From positions 5,091 through 11,647 of the forward strand of contig JABSRS010000068.1 in assembly GCA_013214885.1 (NCBI GenBank): DNA of 6,557 bases, in the 5' to 3' direction. Of the stretch, positions 1-5,126 are shown piece after piece. This DNA is from Gammaproteobacteria bacterium (lineage in GTDB: Bacteria > Pseudomonadota > Gammaproteobacteria > Enterobacterales > Psychrobiaceae). The notes below the pieces were generated by a model, which made no database searches, was not told where the DNA came from, and saw nothing but the letters and a program-made list of their open reading frames with translations. The first letter of the stretch is position 1. Every line of letters starts with the position of its first letter. Made by a program: the position numbers and the translations under genes.

Positions 1-655
1 GGTTGATGATCGGACCCAAATTTTGCTTGATCGACCAAGCGAGCTGCCAATCTTTTTAAATTGCCCACATGAAGCATTTGCGTTGCTCGATACTGATGTT
101 ATTGACGAGCAATCAATCATTGATCACCTGACCGTCGCGATTAAGAAAGTCTTGCCTGATAATGTCACTGGATTAGTATTAAAACTAGCGGCAGAGCCGA
201 TGTTTGGTCCTTTTTATCACTACAGCCATGGCTTGAAAAAGCACGATGGTAATTGCCAACGTATTGCTCATGGTCACCGTTCTATTATTGAAATCGAACG
301 TAATGGTGAAAAGGCGGCTGATTTAGAAGAATATTGGGCTCAGCGCTGGCAAGATATTTACTTAATAACCGAACAATACATGGTGACACCACAGCAGATT
401 ACGTTACCAGTCGAGCTTGAAACACTCCGTAATGTTGGTCAACTATATTGGGTTGCTTACGACGCCCCACAAGGTCGTTTCGAGTTAGTAATACCGCAAA
501 ATAATTGTGAAATTCTTGATTTTGATACTACCGTTGAGCAATTGACCCAGTTTGTTGCCCAAACACTGGCTAATGAGAATCAAGGCGACACTATTTCTGT
601 CATTGGATACGAAGGAGTAGATAAAGGTGCTATGGCAGCTTGTCTAACAAAATAA
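1..655 (+). CDS. QueD/6-pyruvoyl-tetrahydropterin synthase-like protein, 5'-truncated
   Basis: The reading frame is open from base 2 to the TAA at 653-655, giving 217 codons, so the gene starts upstream of the window; the TTG at 23 is only an internal codon. I number residues from base 2. The fragment carries a T-fold (QueD/PTPS) signature: a His-rich YHYSH segment (H73, H76), then Cys85 followed by an HGH motif (H90, H92). These match the zinc ligands and catalytic Cys of QueD. A late Glu (E204, in YEGVDKGA) sits where family members have the substrate-anchoring Glu. About 60 residues precede the first His, and the open 5' end suggests a protein longer than the ~120-residue QueD, perhaps two tandem T-fold halves as I recall for Shewanella-type homologs. 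The canonical Asp-His dyad is not evident; the nearest segment reads WQDIY (D118, I119). QueD makes 6-carboxytetrahydropterin for 7-deazaguanine synthesis, but this divergent form may act on another pterin substrate. The fold assignment is good; the substrate is uncertain. Confidence 0.75.
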   Translation, partial: VDDRTQILLDRPSELPIFLNCPHEAFALLDTDVIDEQSIIDHLTVAIKKVLPDNVTGLVLKLAAEPMFGPFYHYSHGLKKHDGNCQRIAHGHRSIIEIERNGEKAADLEEYWAQRWQDIYLITEQYMVTPQQITLPVELETLRNVGQLYWVAYDAPQGRFELVIPQNNCEILDFDTTVEQLTQFVAQTLANENQGDTISVIGYEGVDKGAMAACLTK

Positions 656-1509
656 TGAAAATAAAGCCCCTAATTAGTTTAATCAGCTTGTTGCTGGTAG
701 CTTCAGTGACGCCGATAGCATTTGCTGCAGCAGATGTTACCCAAACAGCGCAAACTGTCCAGCAATTTGCATTGGATGGAACATTAATCCAAGGGGCTTT
801 GCTGCATGGCAAAGTAGCACCAAATTCATCGCTTGAGTTAAATGGCCATAAAGTCAAGATTGCCAGTGATGGTAGCTTTGTGATTGGTTTTGGTCGTGAC
901 GCTAAACTGCATCATCAGCTAACCCTTAATACGGTCGATGGCACTAGCACTTTGCACGACTTAACACTGAGCAAGCGTGATTATAAAATATCGCGGATCA
1001 CTGGAATTGCCAAAAAGATAACCCAGCCTAATGCGGCCAGTATTAAGCGCGCACGGTTAGACAGCAAGCAAGTTAGAGCGGCCCGCGCTATATTCTCAAC
1101 CAACCAGCACTTTAAACAATCATTTATTTGGCCAGTCAAAGGGCGAATTAGTGGTGTTTACGGCTCCCAGCGCTTTTATAACGGAAAAGCGGGACGGCCA
1201 CACTTTGGGGTTGATATTGCGATGCCTACCGGCACCGTCGTTGTTGCACCAGCCGATGGTATTATCCGGTTATTTGTCCCTGATATGTTTTATTCGGGTG
1301 GCACCCTAATCATTGATCATGGTATGGGTGTATCGTCGTCATTTTTACACCTCAGTGCTGGCTTGGTGAAAGCTGGCGATATTGTTAAGCAAGGACAACC
1401 AGTGGCTAAAATTGGCAGCAGCGGCAGGGCAACGGGACCACATTTAGATTGGCGAATGAATTGGCTTAATCAACGGGTTGACCCACAGTTATTAGTGCCA
1501 CCCATGTAA
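655..1509 (+). CDS. Secreted M23-family (LytM-fold) peptidase-like protein
   Basis: This encodes 284 residues. I chose the ATG at 655 because it directly begins a textbook signal peptide (MKIK, a hydrophobic stretch, then cleavage at about AFA/AAD near residue 23) and overlaps the upstream stop by one base (TAATG). A TTG at 640 is an alternative, with an AAGGTG at 624-629 suitably spaced, and would add five residues. After the signal comes a beta-rich region (about 30-105), a basic linker, and a C-terminal M23 domain (about 155-284). That domain shows HFGVD (H183, D187, the HxxxD zinc motif), a DHG turn (D221-H222), a conserved FLHLS His (H232) and GPHLDW (H263, D265). M23 enzymes are zinc endopeptidases that cut peptidoglycan cross-bridges or stems. 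Canonical members have HxH at the last motif; here the second His, normally a zinc ligand, is Asp. The protein could be an active variant or a non-catalytic wall-binding regulator. It is probably periplasmic and co-transcribed with the QueD-like gene. Confidence 0.88.
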   Translation: MKIKPLISLISLLLVASVTPIAFAAADVTQTAQTVQQFALDGTLIQGALLHGKVAPNSSLELNGHKVKIASDGSFVIGFGRDAKLHHQLTLNTVDGTSTLHDLTLSKRDYKISRITGIAKKITQPNAASIKRARLDSKQVRAARAIFSTNQHFKQSFIWPVKGRISGVYGSQRFYNGKAGRPHFGVDIAMPTGTVVVAPADGIIRLFVPDMFYSGGTLIIDHGMGVSSSFLHLSAGLVKAGDIVKQGQPVAKIGSSGRATGPHLDWRMNWLNQRVDPQLLVPPM

Positions 1510-1535
1510 CTGGTTACCAATAAACCAACATTATT

Positions 1536-1564
1536 AAAAAAGGGATCTAACAGATCCCTTTTTT
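1536..1564 (+). terminator. Rho-independent terminator, likely bidirectional
   Basis: A perfect 13-bp inverted repeat (AAAAAAGGGATCT at 1536-1548 with its complement at 1552-1564) encloses a 3-nt AAC loop. The stem has a GGGATCT core flanked by A6 on one side and T6 on the other, so transcripts from either direction end in a U-tract. It lies 26 nt after the M23 stop codon and 79 nt beyond the minus-strand ankyrin-gene stop, fitting a shared terminator between convergent genes. Confidence 0.9.
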
Positions 1565-1581
1565 ATGTTCACGACTAAATG

Positions 1582-1643
1582 GATTTAGGAGGTAGAGCGA
1601 AACATGGATGCCCGAGCCGAGGACGAACGGGTCGTTTGTGTGC
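1582..1643. repeat. Possible dispersed intergenic repeat (CATGGATG-containing block)
   Basis: The space between the shared terminator and the ankyrin-gene stop is more GC-rich than its surroundings and holds a block reading AGAGCGAAACATGGATG, then CCCGAGCCGAGGACGAACGG. CCCG and CGGG can pair, and AAC-GGGTC-GTT forms a small inverted repeat. The block resembles, from memory, short sequences that recur between genes in Shewanella and related Alteromonadales. One copy in one window cannot prove repetition, so this is an inference. The boundaries are approximate. Confidence 0.35.
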
Positions 1644-3635
1644 CTAAGGATATCCCAAGTAAGATTTTCCACAGAGTGTCTTCGGTAACGTGGTTTCTGG
1701 CTGTACCTTTAGCTGAGGGTACTTTGCAGTGACTTGTCGATATACATCAACATATTTCAGCTTTAATAATGCCATTCTACTTAAATGAAATTGATCTATT
1801 AAAGGGGAATACCCCATCAAAATATCTACAGTAGCGACAAGTTTATCTGGTGAAAATTCGTAATGAATAATGTCTAGTGCGGCGTGGAGCGGATCTTGGC
1901 CTTGATCATTTAATGAAAATGGAAATTGTTTCTCAGTCATATAGCCGAGTAGGGCAAGATTAGATTGGTGTACCGCATAATATAATAATGTTTTCCCTCT
2001 ACTATCGACCCCATTCAAATCAGCACCAGACTGTGCCAGTTTATCTAGCGATTTAGGAGAGAGCATCCGGGAGTTAAAACTGTAGTACTGCAACTCATCA
2101 ACCATTAAACCACTATTGATTAACTCGTCGTAGAAACTTAGATCCCACATCAATATTTCGAAAAAAGCCCAATTTTTATTTTGGTCAGTTAAATTCAAAC
2201 TCAGAAACTGATCAATTACGTCCAGGACCTTACCATTCTTGAGCGGCTGAAAAAGATCATCGACGTCTGATAAATATTGCTCTTGCCGGCGATCGCTATC
2301 GCTCGTTATCAAATAACAATCGACCAAGCTTGGTTCGATAGCTGCTAACGTTAGCTCTATTTGATGTGGTGATTGTGGATGTTTAGCAATAACGCGACGC
2401 AATATCTTTTTTGAACTTTCGGGCTGCCAAGCTCTGTTGATCGTGTCGACCGTGAGCTTGCAGCTCGTTACTTGTTGTTTAAGGTTATCGATATTGAGAC
2501 GCTTCGATAAATACTCAGCTTGTTGGTGAGTCAGTTGAACCAACAGCTCATTACCCTTATCGATTAGCAGGTTATCTTTTGATTCAAACAGGTTATACCT
2601 TGATTCAATCAGGGTAAGCTCTAGTCCATAATCTGCAATAAGACCTTCAATCTCTTTAGCGTTAAATGAAAAGGAATTACGAGGGAATATTCCATAAATC
2701 TTTGATTGACTTCGCGTTTTAAATCGAGCTTTGGCTCCCAGATTATTGAGTGAAATCACAATTTTTGCGCTGGCATTGCGTCTTTCTGGGGTAGTTGACC
2801 TTGATAACTCTCTTAATGCCCACTCCATCGTTGACCCTAAGTAACTATCTTCACTAGGTTTTAATCCTAATTGCAGTAACTTTTCAACGACAGTTACCCG
2901 AGCTGAGATCACGGCATAATCTAATAATGAAATGGCCTCAAACTTGTCATAACCCACGATTGCGTCGGGTTTGATTACTGAGTTTAGTAATTCGATAATA
3001 TCAAGATCTGAGTATTCGGATTGACCGATAAAATAAGCAATATCATCAACGCTCGGGGTTACTTGCTGCAACAGCGTCACTTTCTTGCTCGGGGTTAAGC
3101 TGACATAGCCAATCAATCCTGCTGCTGGTAATGCTCTTACGACTTCTAGCTTTAAACCACTAATTTGCTCTTGAGATAGTAGCCGTTGCAGTTCTTCATT
3201 CAATTGTTGATTTTGATTACTTAAATCAGAATGGAGCCGTAGCTGTTCGACACGAAATTCAGCCGCAAAGTTAGAGTTTAAAAAATGTTCGACAACTAAA
3301 GTAACCTCATCCAAGGTATAGCCTTGGTTTAAATATCGCTCCCAACTTTTATATTGATCGCTTGCCCAGCTATAGCCATCTGAAAAGTCAGCCTTAATTA
3401 AGCGTTCGCAATACTGATAATTATCAGTATCCTCGATTAGATCTGTTTTATGCTCTTGGCTCGGTGTTATGAAGGTCTCAGTCGTATTATCACTGACCTG
3501 ATCGGTAGGGTGCTCGACCATTATTGAGTGATTTATTGGCTGAGACTGGTTCGGGGCAATCAGATAAATGACACAAATTATGGTGATAATACTTATCAGC
3601 AAGGCAGTAAAGAAACGAGTCTTATTCTTGGTCAT
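1644..3635 (-). CDS. Membrane-anchored protein with weak ankyrin-like repeats, function unknown
   Basis: This encodes 663 residues; I do not recognise a named family. The ATG at 3635 begins a short basic tail and one hydrophobic segment (residues 8-27), giving either a signal anchor or an uncleaved signal peptide. Most of the chain is then probably periplasmic, preceded by a polar linker (28-70). Residues 127-155 look able to form a short coiled coil. Ankyrin-like helical pairs appear at about 232-305 (LLDYAV, VVEKLLQLGLKP) and 526-610 (LAQSGADLN, GKTLLYYAVHQSNLALLGYM, DPLHAALDI). Outside the membrane segment there are four Cys (76, 392, 440, 655), so disulfides are possible, and the chain ends CGKSYLGYP. 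A seven-residue tandem repeat lies at 343-356. No Shine-Dalgarno precedes the start. The upstream csiV terminator and a candidate promoter suggest it is transcribed separately; the terminator at 1536-1564 probably ends it. Ankyrin repeats mediate protein binding, so a scaffold or sensor role is plausible but unproven. Confidence 0.75.
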   Translation of the reverse strand: MTKNKTRFFTALLISIITIICVIYLIAPNQSQPINHSIMVEHPTDQVSDNTTETFITPSQEHKTDLIEDTDNYQYCERLIKADFSDGYSWASDQYKSWERYLNQGYTLDEVTLVVEHFLNSNFAAEFRVEQLRLHSDLSNQNQQLNEELQRLLSQEQISGLKLEVVRALPAAGLIGYVSLTPSKKVTLLQQVTPSVDDIAYFIGQSEYSDLDIIELLNSVIKPDAIVGYDKFEAISLLDYAVISARVTVVEKLLQLGLKPSEDSYLGSTMEWALRELSRSTTPERRNASAKIVISLNNLGAKARFKTRSQSKIYGIFPRNSFSFNAKEIEGLIADYGLELTLIESRYNLFESKDNLLIDKGNELLVQLTHQQAEYLSKRLNIDNLKQQVTSCKLTVDTINRAWQPESSKKILRRVIAKHPQSPHQIELTLAAIEPSLVDCYLITSDSDRRQEQYLSDVDDLFQPLKNGKVLDVIDQFLSLNLTDQNKNWAFFEILMWDLSFYDELINSGLMVDELQYYSFNSRMLSPKSLDKLAQSGADLNGVDSRGKTLLYYAVHQSNLALLGYMTEKQFPFSLNDQGQDPLHAALDIIHYEFSPDKLVATVDILMGYSPLIDQFHLSRMALLKLKYVDVYRQVTAKYPQLKVQPETTLPKTLCGKSYLGYP
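2568..2609 (-). repeat. 21-bp tandem repeat (x2) within the ankyrin-like gene
   Basis: Two adjacent 21-bp units (2568-2588 and 2589-2609) match at 17 of 21 positions. On the coding strand they encode the heptads IESRYNL and FESKDNL (residues 343-356). The next seven residues, LIDKGNE, look like a more decayed third copy. Because the unit is a multiple of three, the frame is kept. Confidence 0.65.
3411..3430. repeat. Perfect 20-bp palindrome inside the ankyrin-like gene
   Basis: ATACTGATAA is followed immediately by its exact reverse complement TTATCAGTAT; the match stops at both edges. It covers codons for about residues 69-75, roughly 205-225 bp after the start codon. It could be a protein-binding site, a cruciform or hairpin, or chance in AT-rich coding DNA. 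Confidence 0.6.
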
Positions 3636-3648
3636 CTAAAAAATCCAT

Positions 3649-3677
3649 TTTATATTTAATCAATAAAAAGGGATCAA
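3649..3677 (-). promoter_or_regulatory. Candidate sigma-70 promoter for the ankyrin-like gene
   Basis: On the minus strand, TTGATC (3677-3672, 4 of 6 to TTGACA) lies 17 nt before TATAAA (3654-3649, 5 of 6 to TATAAT), which is ideal spacing. Initiation would be expected near 3642, leaving a leader of only about 6-7 nt before the ATG at 3635. That agrees with the lack of a Shine-Dalgarno. The -35 element sits inside the csiV terminator hairpin. AT-rich DNA yields such matches by chance, so confidence is moderate. Confidence 0.45.
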
Positions 3678-3688
3678 TTCGACCCCTT
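3665..3688 (-). terminator. Rho-independent terminator after csiV
   Basis: On the minus strand the 8-bp stem AAGGGGTC/GATCCCTT encloses a 5-nt GAATT loop and is followed by U5 (3669-3665, overlapping the stem end). One stem position is a G-U wobble in the minus-strand RNA but would be an A-C mismatch in the plus-strand RNA, so the hairpin is built for minus-strand transcription. It begins 30 nt after the csiV stop and separates csiV from the ankyrin-like gene. Confidence 0.8.
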
Positions 3689-3717
3689 GGTAATTATCAG
3701 GTTAACTGTTTATTCTG

Positions 3718-5124
3718 TTATTGCTTCTCTGGCACCTCAAGGCTAAAACGCCTGATTTGAACCACGATGCCATAGTCTGGGTGATCGAAATAGTGCAGCT
3801 GTTTCGACTTAACGCGGCGGTGCTGTTGTAACGGGTGATTAACCAACCACGGGATCATCACTGCTTCGCTCTCACCTTCAACATCTGTGATCTCAGCTTT
3901 GATTAAACTAATACTTTGTTCAACGGGTAATAGTTCAACGGGTAATTGCTCAGGGTTAGTTGCCGCATTAAGGGAAAGATCGGTCATTAACTGATTATCT
4001 TGCTCGATTAAGGTTGAGATTTTTTTATTAAAGTTTGTTTCAATAAATAGATATTTGTTTAAATAAACCTTAAACAAACCATTTATTTGCCAAATCGGTG
4101 CAATCACTTCACTTGGTTGATCGTCAATAGTCAGGAGATCAGCAACTTGCGCTGCCATATCCTTTAGTTCAGTAAGTTCAGTTGGCTCAGCTGCAGTACG
4201 TTGCGAACCATCTGAGTTAAATCTATCTGCCAAGTTTTCACCACCAAATAAATGGACTGGCTTTGCCAAATGGCGAGAATGTACTTGCTGGCGCCATCCG
4301 ATATGTAACTTAGGCGATAGGTTTTTCTGCCAGCGCAGTTTCTTGACTAAGTCACCAAGTTGCAGCGTCGCTTGATCGAGTAGATGTGGTTGCAGTAGCT
4401 CAGTGTCCAATTGGTCAGCAAAAACTGCAATTGGCACTGTTGTTAGTATTTCGCTTGGCAGCACCACTTGATATTGTTGTTGTGAATAAGAGAAAAACTC
4501 AGGTAGCTGTAACAGTTGCTCTGGTGTAATTTGTTGCTGGTCTAATAGCTCTTGTTCTGGCTCAAGTTGAGATTCGAGTCCATCTCTTTGCGGCGCTAAG
4601 TCTGTTTCATTCAATGTTACTTGTTGGAGCAGTGATTGGGTGGCAACGTCAGGAAAAACAGCTGGCAATGGCGCTAACACGCACTTTATGACTGTTTCAA
4701 TTTCTGGTTGTTGCTGGGCAGCTTGTGCTAGGGCTGATTCTTCTAGGGCTGATTGTGGTAGATCATCTTGTTGCTGTGCTTGAGTGTCTAACTCAGGCAT
4801 ATCTAACTCAGGCGTTCCTAACTGAGGCATAGTAAGCTGCTGCTCAATTATCTGGGCGATTTCCACTTGGTCTAATGATGGACACCAAGGATAACTCGGC
4901 ATTAACTGCTCTAATTGCAGTTCAACAGAGCCATTAGTATCAACATTAGGCGCATCAGTTGACCACTGTTCACGGTTTTGTTCGCCGCTGCGTTCAAATA
5001 TAACCAGTTCTATTTCAAACCAATTTTCACTCGCAAAACTTGCAGTGCTGACACCCGTTAGTAATGGAGCCGCTAGTAATAGTGAGCGAATTAATTTATT
5101 GCGCAATATAGGTGTATAAGCCAA
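3718..5124 (-). CDS. csiV: CsiV-family peptidoglycan-binding protein
   Basis: This encodes 468 residues. The start is a TTG at 5124: no ATG or GTG lies between it and the in-frame TGA upstream (5151-5149), and GGAG (5136-5133) sits 8 nt before it. A signal peptide covers residues 1-31 (RNKLIR, hydrophobic core, SFA/SE). The mature N-terminus has ENWFEIELVIFER, the hallmark opening of the CsiV family. The C-terminal half carries family-like LFKVYLNKYLFIETNFN (350-366) and LHYFDHPDYGIVVQIRRF (443-460). In Vibrio cholerae CsiV is a periplasmic peptidoglycan-binding protein that acts with LpoA to support PBP1A. Between about 85 and 215 the chain is rich in Q, E, L and P and contains short in-frame tandem duplications, making this copy long compared with family members as I remember them. 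The gene starts 2 nt after the mfd stop and is probably translated from the mfd message; a terminator follows. Confidence 0.85.
   Translation of the reverse strand: MAYTPILRNKLIRSLLLAAPLLTGVSTASFASENWFEIELVIFERSGEQNREQWSTDAPNVDTNGSVELQLEQLMPSYPWCPSLDQVEIAQIIEQQLTMPQLGTPELDMPELDTQAQQQDDLPQSALEESALAQAAQQQPEIETVIKCVLAPLPAVFPDVATQSLLQQVTLNETDLAPQRDGLESQLEPEQELLDQQQITPEQLLQLPEFFSYSQQQYQVVLPSEILTTVPIAVFADQLDTELLQPHLLDQATLQLGDLVKKLRWQKNLSPKLHIGWRQQVHSRHLAKPVHLFGGENLADRFNSDGSQRTAAEPTELTELKDMAAQVADLLTIDDQPSEVIAPIWQINGLFKVYLNKYLFIETNFNKKISTLIEQDNQLMTDLSLNAATNPEQLPVELLPVEQSISLIKAEITDVEGESEAVMIPWLVNHPLQQHRRVKSKQLHYFDHPDYGIVVQIRRFSLEVPEKQ
3916..3945 (-). repeat. 15-bp tandem duplication in csiV (LPVEL/LPVEQ)
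   Basis: Units at 3931-3945 and 3916-3930 match at 14 of 15 bases and encode LPVEL and LPVEQ (residues 394-403). The near-identity suggests a recent duplication. Confidence 0.75.
4165..4182 (-). repeat. 9-bp tandem duplication in csiV (TEL-TEL)
   Basis: Two adjacent 9-bp in-frame units encode Thr-Glu-Leu twice (residues 315-320), in a polar segment after AAEP. On its own it could be chance; it is listed because three longer duplications of the same kind occur in this gene. Confidence 0.5.
4726..4755 (-). repeat. 15-bp tandem duplication in csiV (QSALE/ESALA)
   Basis: Units at 4741-4755 and 4726-4740 match at 13 of 15 bases and encode QSALE and ESALA (residues 124-133), inside the Q/E-rich linker. 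Confidence 0.7.
4786..4830 (-). repeat. 15-bp tandem triplication in csiV ([MT]P[QE]L[GD])
   Basis: Three adjacent 15-bp units (4816-4830, 4801-4815, 4786-4800) encode MPQLG, TPELD and MPELD (residues 99-113). Neighbouring units differ at only a few bases, and the frame is kept. They lie in the low-complexity linker after the conserved N-terminal segment. Confidence 0.75.
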
Positions 5125-5126
5125 GT

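Noticed and set aside
630..857. Minus-strand 75-codon ORF.
   Set aside because: Antisense to the signal-peptide region of the M23 gene, with no independent coding support.
1604..1732. A 42-codon plus-strand ORF with AGGAGG (1587-1592) 11 nt before its ATG.
   Set aside because: It follows a strong terminator with no evident promoter, its 3' two thirds are antisense to the end of the ankyrin-like gene, and its 5' part lies in the possible repeat block. No recognisable protein feature.
2288..2297. GCGATCGC, the core of the cyanobacterial HIP1 repeat.
   Set aside because: One occurrence inside a gammaproteobacterial coding region; chance.
2344..2355. 12-bp perfect palindrome GCTAACGTTAGC.
   Set aside because: Short, internal to coding DNA and near the length expected by chance; no second copy seen.
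4034..4067. Two near-identical 14-nt stretches, TTTGTTTCAATAAA and TTTGTTTAAATAAA.
   Set aside because: They encode the conserved YLNKYLFIETNFN core of CsiV, so the likeness is better explained by amino acid constraint and AT-rich codons.
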